Positions 38,001 through 52,536 are shown, counted from the stretch's first letter. The stretch: 64,000 bases of DNA from Crambe crambe (GCA_963924555.1 OZ004591.1:5890001-5954000), one strand, 5' to 3'. The notes: generated by a model from the sequence alone, not told the origin. Numbers and translations: made by a program.

Positions 38001-39069
38001 TATTTCCTGTTAAGTGATGCAATCTTCAGTCATGCCCTGGTGGTTCCTTTGCTGTGCTGATGCAAGAGCTCCTTTTGCTGTGCTGATGCAAGAGCTAATC
38101 ATTATTATGTATTCAATATTTCCTGTAGACAACCACACTTTCCATTTTATTGCTCACCACAAAGTGGAAGAAACAGGCTGAAAAGGTAATGGTTATGGGT
38201 GGGTACTTAATTTGGTACGTCATCTTGACCAGCATACTCACAGGCTATGAAGAATGCTAATGGTGGGAGTGGCATTCCTGATGACTCGGATGACACCCCT
38301 TTGGAGTCCCTTTCCATCTCTACCCAGGAAGGGTCTACCATGGACAATGATGAAGGTGATGACTCTGGTATCGAGTTGAAAGAAACGTCTTCCGAGGAAT
38401 ATAATCCAGGTATATAGAGCCTTGAAACTCTAATAAAGGATCCTCCCTCTAATGTAACAAAAATATCACTTTTGCCTTTAAAGAGAGGACAGCTTCTCTA
38501 CAGTGGGCAAAATAGCCTCCCTTTCTCCCAATTATGCATATTTAAGTGTATACTTTGCACTAAGTATCCTCCCCCTTTCAGATGTGGAGGAATTTGACAA
38601 TCAGCCACTGGTTTCCTATGAGGACACTGAGAAACTCTTGTCCCCAGACACTGGATCATCCCTTTTGGACCAACCTACATATACAAGTAGCAGCAAACGC
38701 TTTTGTGTGACCAAACGGAGCATTGTCATAAGCAGAATTATCATCCTGCTGGTGGGTGTCGTCTTCCTAGTCACAGGTGGCATATTGGCAGGAAGTATTC
38801 GACACCATCCAAGTTGTGATGAAAACTTCAACATATCAAACTGTTCTCTCATCTGCCAATTGAATACTATTCCTCATCAAGCACCAAGTAGAACTAAGGG
38901 GTTTCTCACACCCACCCCTGTCATTATCACACCTACAGAGAGCTATGATACATCTATCAGTCCTACACCTTCTCCCAGACCTGATGTTTCCCTCTATGAT
39001 GAGAGAACTATACCCTACCCCTCAAGCATTGGTAGTGGGATGGGAGAAATGTGTCGGTGTGACATGTAG
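35002..39069 (+). CDS. SLC47-like: MATE-family multidrug/cation exporter, copy 1
   Basis: Proton-coupled organic cation/toxin extruder of the plasma membrane. About 17 exons. N-terminal acidic cytosolic tail (MSEKEELLFSSAG...), then twelve helices in MATE order: FMLLKLSLPLVLLNLFQQLP, TALGVTF-INISGFSV, GLATAADTLCPQ (family signature), CYGFKNYKRVGVILQRG, YLQAQSMVWVFVGVG, KLGVPGFLMLAFEWWSFEIS (second-half signature), GMAIAVNIRVGNELGAG, GVISGIMRASGRQAVAALVN. A 14-nt mini-exon (35746-35759, ALGVT) is included. The last exons add an acidic linker and one extra membrane segment (ISRIIILLVGVVFLVTGGIL) with a Cys/Asn-glycosylation-like tail, longer than the usual SLC47 end. Tandem copy follows at 39623. 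Confidence 0.9.
37116..37205. repeat. Short inverted-repeat element in a MATE intron
   Basis: accgtatagcggaaaatttt on the left is mirrored by a form of aaaatattgcgctatatggt on the right. Related wording (ccacgaaaaatt, cccatgaaaat) occurs at 5060-5155, 9700-9760 and 41895-41985, so this is another small dispersed family. Confidence 0.55.
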
Positions 39070-39583
39070 CCCATGCCTCTACTAAGGGCTTGAGTCACGA
39101 AGCAAGAAGCCCTTGCCTCTACGTCTCATAATGTCCTCCTTTTATAATATTTATTGGTCCAGATTTACTTATAATTATTATATTATGCAAAAAGTTCTGG
39201 TAGCCAGAGATAATATTGAGCATGATGCATTAGGACAGTCAATTGGGGAGCTGCACCGTACATACAGCTACAGGTGTAGTAGGAATGGGGGGTGGGGCGG
39301 ACTTCATCATTGAAAGAAAAGATGGACAGTCATACTCAGTAGTCAGAGAACATAGGCTCTACAGGGGTACCCCTGTAGGGCAAAGTCAAATTTCAATGCA
39401 AACCCTCAGCGCATGCGCACTTAGTTTCGTGGGCGCGCATATGGCCCACCGTATGTTTGTCGACTACTACCTACTCATTATAATTATCATGTCATGTCAA
39501 GAGGGTTAATAGCGATGCACTAGACTAGATGATGCAATACTGATTACTGCTTGCAAGTTCCTGGTTGCTGATATAATAAAAAC

Positions 39584-39606
39584 ACAGACACACACACACA
39601 CACACA
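39584..39606. repeat. (CA)n microsatellite
   Basis: About 11 CA units between the two MATE genes, just upstream of the second start codon at 39623. Confidence 0.9.
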
Positions 39607-39622
39607 AGCTTCTTCAGTCAGC

Positions 39623-41747
39623 ATGGACAGTACTATTCTTGAAGACTCTGCTGAAAATTATAGCAAGACAAACAGTGAACACACTCAACGTCCTGGTGAG
39701 CTAGCTACGATTGGTATTTGCCAAGAGAACTAATTTGATGTATTGAATCAGGCTCTCCTGCTGGAGGGATTGCCTCAAGCCAGATGACTGCTTCAGGCTC
39801 TCCAGACAATGAGCTAGAGATCACTTTGGACTCTCCAACCAGGGAGATTACTGTTTCAGGCCCTCCGGGTAGTGTTGGTGTTCCTCATTTAAGGAAAAAG
39901 ATGATGTCTTTGTGTAGTTGTCTCAGAAGGTCATGGTTTATGAAAGAAGTCTTCATGCTGCTCAAATTGGTTCTTCCACTTGTAAGTCATTTGCATGCAT
40001 CTTATGGTACAATCTCAATAATAACTATGATTATTATTCTTTGTAGTTTCTGTTGAATGTGTTTCAGCAATTGCCCTACACTTTCTCCTTGCTGTTCGTG
40101 GGAAAATTCAGTGGCTCCCTAGAACTGGCTGCTACAGGTTAGTATGTAAAAGTCTCTCTACATAATTATTGTGCATACCATGTACCAATTGATCATTCAT
40201 ATCATTGACAGGGCTCACAATAACAGTCAGTCACAGGACATTTTCTGGTCGATTTCTTCCTTTTTCTGCCTTTGTCTGACCAATTTATAGCTATACATTT
40301 AAAACTGCATCATGTCCGAACAATAATAAAGTGTTACTGTGAGCTCTGTGTTGATTCTCCAACGGCCCCTTACTTGTATCTTCATAATTGTGATAGGAAT
40401 TGAAGCATCCCATTTCCCCATAATTAGGGACTGGCACATTCTGCCAGCATCAAAGCAGGAAGCATAATATAGGCTATCAAAAGTGAACTTCATGGTTGAT
40501 CTTGACACTAGCTAGCCTAGCTGGACCAAACTTGTCTGCTAATAGCTATTTACGTAGTCTTTCAATACATATGACATCAGGTACGAGCATAATTAAAGAA
40601 TAATAGGTCAGTAAAAAGAATTTATACAGCTGGAATTAAAGAATAGAATAATAGGGAAGCAAAAAAGCATAATGTGCCAGTCCCTACCCATAATCATGCA
40701 TTATCTATCTCAATCCCACCTTTCACTTTTACTTCTTCCTCCTTGCAGCCCTTGGTACTACAGTAAGTTGAGAATAATATTATAATGTATTGCATTATAC
40801 TTTCTCTCTCCTTCTCTCTTGTGATTGGTCACGGCACACTATGCCCCCCATTGTGTTCCTGCAGTTCAGTAATGTTACTGGTCTCTCTGTCATTATTGGT
40901 CTGGCCACAGCAGCTGACACTCTCTGTCCACAGGTAAGACCACACCCATAAGACCACACCCATCTCACATGTCACATGACTCGTACTCAGAGCTATGGTT
41001 TCAAGAATTACAAGCGAGTGGGAGTTATACTACAGAGGGGTAAGTTTGCAGACGTATGATAATTCCATTCCATTCCAAGCATACCTATATTCTGGTTCCA
41101 GGCCTCCTGATCATATTTTTAGCGTGCATACCCATGTGTGTGCTATGGCTGAACTCGGAGTCCATCCTCCTCCTCCTTGGACAGATCCCATGTGTTATCA
41201 GGTGAGGCCAATGACTAAACGTTGAGATTTTTGCAGGCGAAACAGTCTATATTGTATCCCAGGGCTATCATCCATACTGCTTCGACAGAAGTAATAATAA
41301 ATGCAACATCACGCCTCCCTAATCTTGCGAACCTGACCCTTTACCAATTTGAAGTTGGTAAAGGGTTGGGTTCGTGAGACTAATATAATGCCTGCCCTGT
41401 CATAATAATATTATCAAATCACGTTTGATTCCCGTTGCAGGCTGACTGGAAAATTCCTTGGTGTGTACATTCTGGCTCTTCCGGTGAGTGAAAAGTAATC
41501 AATCCTAGATCCCCCAATATCTGTACTCACCTGTATCTCTCTCACTGCACCCCCACTACAACAGGGTCTGGTGATATTCGTCATGCTCCAGAAGTACTTG
41601 CAGGCTCAGAGTTTGGTGTGGGTCTTTGTGGGTGTGGGCATCTTGATGAACGTGGCCCTGGTTGCTTTCTTGGCCATTTTCATTGTAGGAGCTAAGCTGG
41701 GAGTAATGTGAGTTAGTGTGTGACAACTTGTTGTTGTTTTTGTTGTT

Positions 41748-41779
<32 letters not shown>

Positions 41780-44127
41780 ATCCTAGCTACCTTCTTTCCT
41801 CCCCTCCCTTGGAAGGGGGTCATGTTATGTAGCTCTTTAGTCCAATAGTTCTGAAGGTGCATAGCTATGGCCTCCCCTACTCAGTTATATCTAATACAGT
41901 GGAAAACTTTCATGGAATGAAGGATTTCATTACATGTATACAAAAATTATCCCATGAAAATATTGTATGATGTATGTCATTTCGTGCTTTTATGTAATGG
42001 ATATTTCTCTTCAGAGGTGCATCATTATCGATGGTACTAGCTGGCATCGTAACACCTGTTCTACTAATACTCTACATCCGGTGCCGAAATCTCCACCGAC
42101 AAACGTGGGGTGGGTGGAGCTTTGAGAGCCTGACTGAGTGGTGGCAGTTTATCAAACTTGGAGTGCCTGGTTTCCTCATGCTGGCCTTCGAGTGGTGGTC
42201 CTTGGAGATCAGCACACTTGTCACTGGCTCCATCGACGAAGTCCAGCTGGCCATCAACAGTGTGCTCATCCAAGTAGCTTCAACAACCTTTGCGGTCAGT
42301 AAAGGACACCAACTCTAGCCTCGTACCCAGGTCCTCTGCCCTACAATAAAAGTAGGCCTGGGTACGAGACTATACCAACTCATGCTTTTATCTGGCACCA
42401 ATATTTAATACCACTGTACCTGTGTTTTTCTGTAGGCTCCTCTAGGCATGGCAATAGCTGTCAATATTAGAGTGGGGAATGAACTAGGTGCTGGAAACGA
42501 AGTTGCTGCCAAGAGATCTTCCTATGTGGCCTTAGGCATGCAGAGTGAGTCTTGCTGTCGTTAGCATTAAGAGAACAAGATGAGGGTAGGAAATCATTTT
42601 TGTAAGGGAGGGGGGAAAATATTATTTTCTCTCTCTGTAGCTGTGTTTGCTGTGGCTCTGGTTGCACTCATTTTCTCAATGAGGTATTATATTGGGTGGA
42701 TCTTTACTTCTGACGAGTAAGACCCTATTAATTAATACAGTAAGAGTTTGATTTAATATTATTCCTGTAGAGTTGTAGTAGATGGTGTGGGGGACACAAT
42801 GGTAGCTTCCATTGGGCTCATATTCTTTGATCAAATTCAAGTATGTTTGAGTGATAAGTTAACGGTCACCCCTTTCAGACACCTTCGTGGCATTAAATTT
42901 TAATTAGGGTGTGATCTCAGGTATCATGCGTGCATCTGGAAGGCAAGCTGTGGCTGCTTTGGTCAACTTTGTCTCGTACTATGTAGTGGGTTTGCCCCTG
43001 GGTATTATCTTGGCACTAGTGGCAGGACTGAAGACCAAAGGAGTCTGGATTGGACTTAGTGTCGGTGATTCCATACAGGTAAGTACAGTACAAGTCATGT
43101 GACGCAAATATTATGCATATGTACAGTACCAGTCATGTGACATGTTATAGCAGTCATGTGATAAATATTTCGAAGAGAGGGTATTGGATGTGGATTATGT
43201 GAATTACATAATTATTTATACTGTCCAATGCCTATGAAATTTCTTCCTATAGACCTTCATCTTCCTTATTCTACTTTTTACCACAAACTGGAAAAAGCAA
43301 CGTGATAAGGTGATGGATTTTTTTTCTTTTCTAAGTCTTTGAACTTTGTTACCTTCAACTATGAAAATTCCCAATTTATGGTACAATCTTTATAATTATA
43401 GGCTATGAAGAATGCCAGTGGTGGGAGTGATCTTCGTCAATCAGGCCACACCTCTTTAGAGTCCCTATCCAGTTCCACCTCCTCCATTGATGATGAAGTT
43501 GGCAATTCTGGTATTGAGCTGAGGCAAATATTCCGCCAAGAGAATAACCCTGGTAATCAGCAAGATGACCTTGGTAATCACCAAGATGACCATGTGGAAG
43601 AAGTTAGTGGAAATCATGATGACGTTTTACTGGTTTCCTATGAGGACACTGAGAAACTCTTGTCCCCAAGCACTGGATCATCCCCTTTGGACCCACCTAC
43701 ATATACAAGTAGCAGCAAACGCTTTTGTGTGACCAAACGGAGCATTATCATAAGCAGAATTGTCATCCTCCTGGTGGGTGTGGTCTTCCTAGTCACAGGT
43801 GGCATATTGGCAGGAAGTATTCGACACCATCCAAGTTGCGATGAAAACTTCAACATATCAAACTGTTCTCTCATCTGCCAATTGAATACTATTCCTCATC
43901 AAGCACCAAGTAGAACTAAGGGGTTTCTCACACCCACCCCTGTCATTATCACACCTACAGAGAGCTATGATACATCTACTTTCTTTCTCAGTCCTACACC
44001 TTCTCCCATACCTGATGTTCCTCTCTATGATGAGAGAACTATACCCTACGACCCCTCAAGCATTGTGTCCAATCAGAGTGGTGTTGGTGGTAGTGGGATG
44101 GGAGAAATGTGTCGGTGTCACATGTAG
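39623..44127 (+). CDS. SLC47-like: MATE-family multidrug/cation exporter, copy 2
   Basis: Tandem paralogue of the gene at 35002 with the same exon plan, including the tiny ALGTT exon (40749-40762). Start MDSTILEDSAENYSKTNSE at 39623, preceded by aagcttcttcagtcagc. Core motifs: GLATAADTLCPQ, SYGFKNYKRVGVILQRGLLI, YLQAQSLVWVFVGVG, KLGVPGFLMLAFEWWSLEIS, NIRVGNELGAGNEV, GVISGIMRASGRQAVAAL. The final exon (43403-44127) carries an acidic linker, the extra helix (ISRIVILLVGVVFLVTGGIL) and a Pro/Thr/Ser-rich tail that is almost identical to copy 1 (positions 38600-39060), while the N-terminal tails share nothing. Copy 2 has a longer linker with an inserted NHQDD-type repeat. Probably same transport role, different regulation. 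Confidence 0.9.
41727..41779. repeat. (GTT)n microsatellite
   Basis: Imperfect GTT repeat in an intron of the second MATE gene. Confidence 0.85.
42316..42372. mobile_element. Minimal inverted-repeat element, family 1 (57 bp)
   Basis: TAGCCTCGTACCCAGG at the left and CCTGGGTACGAGACTA at the right form a hairpin with a tiny interior. Flanks CACCAACTC (42307-42315) and TACCAACTC (42373-42381) form a 9-bp target-site duplication with one mismatch. Sits in a MATE intron. Confidence 0.75.
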
Positions 44128-44532
44128 CCCATGCCTTCATTATCTCAGTACCTCACACAATGTTATGCCTCCTCATAATTGAAGTTCATCTCATTGTTAG
44201 TCATTTTTCATTTCACTGACGATGGATGGCCTCTGGAAATGTTTGAAGTTATTAAAATTAATGATAGTGAAGCTACAATAAATAGCCAATAACCATGTGC
44301 TGTCCATCAAAAATGACTGTCTGCCTCAAAAAACATGTCTAGATTTCAACATAACAAGAATGCTACTAAAAATAGAACCATGAATAACTTAATTCCAAAT
44401 AAATAACATTAATCACATGACATCACCACATTTATATTGGTATGGTGCAAATGGAAGGGAGGGGGGGAGGAGGAGTGATATACAAAGAAAACAAAAACTG
44501 AAAATCATTGAAGGAGAGTTTGGAGTTTTGAG

Positions 44533-46070
<1,538 letters not shown>

Positions 46071-46411
46071 CGTGTACTTGAAGTCTTCTCTTGGTTTGTT
46101 CCTGACGCTCTCTCCACTTTGCTGAAGCTTTTATAAGCATAGTACTAGAGCACGCCAACGCATGAATGTCCATGTTAGAACAGGGCACGTTCAATCCTCT
46201 GACGTGGCAAGCTAAAAATAGACTAGACGAATGCCCCAGCCCCACCCACTTAGCCTGTATGCGTGCACGGGCGTTTTATCCGTAATGCCTGGCCGGCTTA
46301 ATGGAGAAAGTAATTTTTTCTAACGCATAGGCTACAGAGCTAGAGACGCGTTTAATCATAATAATATTTTAATCAAACACAAATTTATTACTGGGTGAAA
46401 TCAAGGTTTTC

Positions 46412-49400
46412 TCAATGCTGATCTTGGAGATGTTTCTACAAAAATAAAATTCATCATTGAGTATGATAACTGATACAGCTAATACATACACGACCTTACC
46501 TTCCTGATATTTGAGGCAACACCATTGTGATGACATGCCTCAAGGGCTGCAGCCAAACTCTCCCAGCTTGGAGAACCACTGGTATCAGTAACGTTATCAT
46601 CGGCTCTCAGCCACGCTTGCACCATATCGTCAGGGAGGGTCTTCATTCTCTCCAGTTTTGGTTGATGCAATCCAAGAGCCCCTCCCAGTAGTTGCAGTTC
46701 CTCATTGTTCAGGTCATTCAGAGACTGGGTGACTTGGAAATGGTCGGAAAGAGTAAGACAGGCCCTCAGAGTGGACGCTGGATCCGCAGGTGGAGGTGAA
46801 GGAGGTTTGTCATCTACAGCTAAAAGTAATATAAACAGTATCCTAAGATAGGGTAAGATCTTGTGGAATAGATATCACTGCTGATCAACCTCATTAGGTA
46901 TTGATATATGCATGATAGTAGTGTTTGTTATAAGACCCACCTTCATTATACCAATATCTCCCATTTGGTGGAAGGCGTCTACTTTCTTCAGCTTTGGTGC
47001 AAAAGATTCTGTGGAATTGCTTTCCTCTGACAACCTGATGCAGTTCACCACAATCTTCACACTTCAGGCATGTCGTGGGCTCAATTCTGGCTCGGTTGTA
47101 GTGTAGATCCTTCAAGGATTTCAACACAGACTTCTCTACGATTTCACGAACATCACTGCATACCTCACCAACTGACGCATCACGATTCGCTACAGATTTG
47201 GGATAAAACTTGATTTCAAGATAAGACGAAGTAATCTTTACAGATATTTCATCTCGATTGCCATAGGAGTGGACTTTGAAGGACACTTGGTCTTTGAATA
47301 TCTTGTCCTGCAAAAGGTTGAAGGTCGTATTGCATTTGCTGGATACGTCTGGATCTGGGGTCATGATGTGAGTGACAAGGATACCGAAAATACCCTTAGG
47401 GCAATGGAAGGTGCCCTTAGGAGACTTGAATCCAACTGCCAGTGATGATATTTCGGTCTCCAGATCGTCCATCTCGCTCGACTCTGAGACGTGGTTTAGG
47501 ACACACGGAATGAAGTACCTCTTCTCCTCGTCTTCTTCATGTGTTTTAAATGGAGTGATGATACGAAGGTGGACCAGAAGACGCAAGAAATCTTCATGAC
47601 TGATCTTATCATCAACATTTATGACACTCTTGAAAACAGAAGCTGCCAATATGCCCTTCCTCAGATTGCGAGCTTCTTCGGTAGTGAGTCCAGCAAAGCC
47701 TTCTGAAGAAGAAGAGAAGGTCTGGATGACAAGATCGGTGACTTTATTAAAGAGGACTTGAGGCTCCTTCACGACGATGTGGGAAAGGCCTTCCACATTG
47801 AAGTGCTGAATGATGCCGATTCTGATGTGGAGAAAGTGCAGGAGATGGAGCACCTGGTCACCCTCGATGCCGTATTTGGCTGCTAGACGTCGACATTCAT
47901 CCAGGGACAAAATGCTCTCCTTGATATTCTGCACCTCAAGACAGAATACGAGATAACTGACAGGGTACTCGATGTTGAACTCATTTCGGATGGTGATGAG
48001 GTTGGTGACCTTGGATCGAATCGAAGCAAAGTCTTCATCGCTGGGAGAAGTGTTGTCGACTGTGAGCATAACCTGACACTTTTTCTCATCGGCATATTGA
48101 ACCAGACCTTGGAAACCATTATTAATGATCAAGGAATCCAAGTATTGATTCAACTTCTCGATCTTGTCATCAGCTGAAGGGCCGAGGTTATCTTTGTGTG
48201 TGCCAATGATATAAACGAGAGGCTTGTGTGTCTTGATAGTGCTTTCATCAGATGTATCCATGGCATACACACTAGCCAGGGACTGGAGCAGGGCTTCTTC
48301 GGTGGTGATGGAAGAGGTATAGGTATTAATCGACTCACTAGCACTTTTCCTATACTTGATAACGAATTTGCTCGTGAAGTCGAGATCGAGTCGGAAAATG
48401 AAGAAGAATATGGATGGACCAAATATCAAGAGACCCAACATTTCTTGGAATTCGACTTGACCTCCTGTGTCCCTGAAATACAAGGAACAGGTTTTCTTTC
48501 CCTGAGCGCTTTTCTTCAGAAAGCTGTCGATGCTATCATACATCTTTATCACTGAAGTGATATTCTCTTTGGGAACAACTGCAACAGCAGCAGCTTCCAA
48601 TAGACTGCTTGATGGAGTAGCAGAAGATTTCTTCTTAAACTTCTGAAGTAATTTACGCTTCTTCTTTTTCGACTCCTTTTCCAAACCTTGAGCACCATTC
48701 AGTGGAGACTTGGCTTTATCTTGCTCAGGTTGTTCAGGAACTATGATGTTCTTTTGATCCATTTGGCCCACGAAAGATGCTTGGCATTCGACTTCTTTCC
48801 AATCTTTAGCATCCACTATGGTGATCGAATAGAGGGCAGATGGCTTAGTGATGTCAATGTCGACTATTACAACAGAGTCGCACACACCAGTGGAGCAAGA
48901 GAACTCCTTCCGTAGTCTACCGAGCAAACGATCCATCAGCGAGCTCTTGCCAGATCCTGGGGGACCAACGAACATAAAATGAGCGAGCTTTCTATTTATC
49001 TTTCCACTTTTTGCAATAGCTTCCTCAACTCCTCTGATAAACTCAGCTTCCTGGTCATCTTCTAAAGAAATGGAAGGGATAACGTAAGAACCACAATTCT
49101 AAATAGTGTACACCAGCTCTGGAACTAGATAGTACAGATGCTTATGCTTTAAAGGTATCTTAGGTACTAGCAGTAGGTTATTTTACTTTGCATCACTTCA
49201 AGGTCAGTTGATCACTCTAATTATATACTGCATACATGTATATGTGACGTCTGTGACTGAGGTTTTTGACCATAGACCCGAAATTTTATATCCATGCTGA
49301 CCTCTTTGCCTTGCATAAAACTGTACCTAAAACTATTCACTGGTTGTGCATGCAGACATGGTGAGGGTGAGAATAAAGGGTCGGTGCCGCCAGACTAATA

Positions 49401-50392
49401 CTCTAAACGAAACTCAGAAAGCAACTGCTACAGATACCAAACCTTGGTTATCTGGACACCTTTGTCCAAACTTTTTTCCAGGCTGCCAGATAAGTTAATT
49501 AGTCCAGATAAGCATTAAAATAATAGTGTTGTGGTTATGCTGTGTTGTATAGTTTAATATTATGGGCTAGTACTAACAGCCTAGAACAGTGTAGATACTA
49601 CTGATTATTGTTATGCAGTTGCTAATTATGTGCTTATGCAAAGCACTCTCTGAAAAAAATTCTGAAACATGTATTTCAAATCTGGATAATGATGTTCTGA
49701 GGTGTGGATAACTGTATAGCAAGGGATATTACCCTGCCTGTCCTCTCTTGACCTTTAGACCAAACTCCAAAGGGACATCATGAGACCATCTGACCAGAAC
49801 TGAAAATTGATCACGACCCCTTGACCCCGGTTGCAGACATATGAATGAGTGACCTCCCCTTGAAAGTCCCCTTTAGACTCTTTATTGTGGGCAACTAGCT
49901 TATAGTTGTCTTTTAGTGCTTGCACAGTTACAGCAGAAGTGAAAGTCTTAAGCTGCTTAAAATTTCGGTTGTTGCATGTTATACAGTCTACATTAACTGA
50001 TTATAGCTTTGGAGCCATCATAAGTCATGATGCTACATGCTACATAGTGCACTAATTATCTGGCAGGCTCCAATAATATTTATTAAACATGGTATAATTC
50101 AGAATTGAGCTCAAGGGGGGTCAAATGCCCCTAGTGAAAAAATTTGAGGAGGGGCAACTACAAACCAGTACATGTATGTGGAATTCTATGATAACCTCAT
50201 TACGAAAGCTAGCTAATTTCTAGGAGGAGCAAGCCATCATTCAGGGGGAGCAGAAGCCCCCCCCCCCTTGCCCCCTTGAAATAAACCCTGTTTATTGTGA
50301 AAATTTAAAGCTATGTACCTTTCTTTTTCTTTTCTTTTTCTGCTTCTAGATTTTTCTTTTCTTTTTCTGCTTCTAGTTTAGCTGCATGTGGA

Positions 50393-50440
<48 letters not shown>

Positions 50441-52003
50441 GGGAAATAACATTCCGTGTAATGGAAAGAAAAAGTAAGGAAACAAAGGTAGTAATGAAGG
50501 ATGGAAATGGGATCAATCTTTGTTCTGTATATCCAGCAAACAATCCCTACACAAGTAAGGGAAAAAATTTCCTGTGAAATAAAAAAAAATGTAGGGATGA
50601 CCATTGCTCGAAAAAGTAAGTAAACAAGGGTAGGGATGAAGGGATCAATCTTTGCTCTGTATATCCAGCCAACAAGTAATAGTTATAGTACGGTGCTGAG
50701 GACCGTTCACACAGCCATAATTTCCAAGGCAACCGTACTATAACTATTATATATCCCACCTGATTGGCTAGAATCCTACCACAGTTACCATAGACACCTA
50801 TAGCTAGCTGTAGCAACAATCATGGCAGAATCCACTTCTACCTCTGAGTATCCTTGCATGCCCATACAAAAGGTACTGCCTAGGCATGTGCGAGTGGACT
50901 GGCCAGCTGTCTCGGGGCTTTTGGCGAGTCTCCGCCCACATCTGCAGTCATTATACACTGACTTGAAGGTCGACGCCCTCCTTGGCGAGCGTGCGCATGC
51001 TGCTAGCAACGAGCTCCTCAGCTCCCCGGCCCCAAGTCCACAGCTACAGCTGAGTTAGAAACGGAAAATGCACTACGTTTTGAATGTGCCTCTGAGAAAG
51101 AGCTAGCAAAGCTAGCTGAGGGGATAGTTCCACAGAACTAGATTTTGCCATACTGGGAGCTCCATCACTATCATGCTCTCTTTATTATCTCAAAGAATAA
51201 CTAGCTATAGAAAAGACTATGTTTAGAAAGAGGCCATTATAGATGGCACAGAGATGCATTTCACTTGGCCTGGGGGAGGCCGGTATTACAGTTTTGCCTG
51301 GGGGAGGTCGGTATTACAGTTAATGTCCAGCTCTCCTATAGGAATAAATGTATAGGTGAGATATATTCCCTACTAAATTCCCGAGTAGCTAAGCTAGCTG
51401 AGTAATATTATAATTTCGGATATTAAATACATGCACACGCGTATTATCGAAAAAGAAAAGGATTAAGTTAGTCGAGTACTGCGCTCCGTAGTACATCGAC
51501 TACTAACCGTATTTCTGAAACGGTAAGCTCCCTGGTCCTCTGCACTTTGTAGTAGGCTGGATAATAATTCACAGTAGCTTTTGTTAAGTCTAAGTGGGGG
51601 AACTAGAATTTCATTTTTGTATTAGTCTACATGCAGCTGTCCGCGTCATCCCTACATAGGAGATAGCTATTGCTCTAATAACAAAAAACAAAATGCAAGC
51701 CAATACTTTACATGCAAATATGCTATTCACACACCACAAACATGCACACACTCACACAAAATTGTGGACAACTGGAAGTGGGTCTATTATGGACAACTGG
51801 AAGTGGGTCAACTGGAAGTGGGTCTATTATGGACAACTGGAAGTGGGTCTATTGTAGTGACAGAATCCTTCGAAACAGCATGCATGCATGAGAGGACTAG
51901 TTGCCAAACAGTCTGCTGGTTGCATGGGGACTTACAAGAGTTTATGGTAACTATAATAGAACCATACCTTTATCTTTTTCTGCTTTCAGTGCTTTCAGTT
52001 CAT
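46412..52003 (-). CDS. ROC/COR-like GTPase with C-terminal Death domain, copy 1 (5' end unresolved)
   Basis: Exons, right to left: 52003-51968 and 50381-50319 (Lys/Glu-rich coiled coil, LEAEKEKK repeated), 49061-46941 (706 codons), 46819-46500 and 46435-46412. Phases match throughout. The big exon has FVGPPGSGKSSLMDRLL (Walker A), a Lys-rich loop (SKKKKRKLLQKFKKK), FRDTGGQVEFQEMLG (G3) and IIGTHKDNLG (G4), then a COR-like region of helices ending in a Cys cluster (CLKCEDCGELHQ, CTKAEES). The last coding block is a Death domain: LGGALGLHQPKLERMKTL, DMVQAWLRADD, SWESLAAALEACHHNGVASN. Family knowledge: ROCO proteins such as DAPK1 also end ROC-COR-Death. Likely a signalling or immune GTPase. The start codon lies further right and was not found. 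Confidence 0.75.
50394..50438. repeat. (TAA)n microsatellite
   Basis: About 15 TAA units, lying immediately upstream (minus strand) of the coiled-coil exon 50381-50319, within its acceptor region. Confidence 0.9.
50440..50660. repeat. Tandem pair with 'ggatcaatctttg...tatatccagc'
   Basis: Two about 100-bp segments share gatgaaggatgg, gggatcaatctttg and tctgtatatccagc, separated by aatttcctgtgaaata. Intron of the Death-domain GTPase; no gene seen. Confidence 0.55.
50822..51058 (+). CDS. Weak hypothetical ORF (78 codons)
   Basis: An ATG in decent context (caatcATGGC) opens a frame with a mixed, non-repetitive composition (VRVDWPAVSGLLASLRPHL then TDLKVDALLGERAHA). Base composition is richer in GC than the surrounding introns. 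No family was recognised, no splice partner found, and it is antisense to the intron of the large GTPase gene. It could be a first exon of a short gene or chance; kept only as a candidate. Confidence 0.2.
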   Translation: MAESTSTSEYPCMPIQKVLPRHVRVDWPAVSGLLASLRPHLQSLYTDLKVDALLGERAHAASNELLSSPAPSPQLQLS

Positions 52004-52536
52004 CTGCAGATAAAATAAATAAATGAAATCACTAAGTGCAAACATTTGACAGCAAGTGAGCAAGCAGTATTCTTCAACTCATGAGTGGATCGATGCCTGG
52101 GTGCCTCAGCAAATGTATTGGAGAAATGGCAGCTTGGACTTTTGAAACTCCTGCCACATGCACAACTTACCGTATTATGTGAATAATGTAAAATTTTCAG
52201 AGAAAGAGCTTTGATTAGTGCTTGCTAGAAAGGTTGGGGCCCAGCCGTTCGGTAGATATGAGCATTCAAAGTGGGAGTCTACCTAACAGCTAGTGATATG
52301 AGAGTAAAAACATTTCTTCTAAATGAAAGAGTGATGTAGGCTTGAGTACATGACTATAAAAAGTATGGAAATAAGGTGCTGGCTATGTACTTTATAAGCT
52401 CTACAGAATTGACAAACCCTACAATTGACATAAACTCTACATCGCTGCTGCCATATTATCCTTTTGGCTACACTTTACGCAAAAATTTCCCAATTTACAG
52501 TACATTCTTTTCCTTATGTGCAACTGGCCTATTCGC

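Noticed and set aside
47372-48555. Plus-strand frames antisense to the large GTPase exon
   Set aside because: The same frames recur antisense to the duplicate at 62.8-63.9 kb, as expected for shadows of a conserved coding exon.
49872-50318. Coding exon in the spacer between coiled-coil and GTPase exons
   Set aside because: Only AT-rich intron sequence with a C homopolymer and a fragment of a dispersed repeat.
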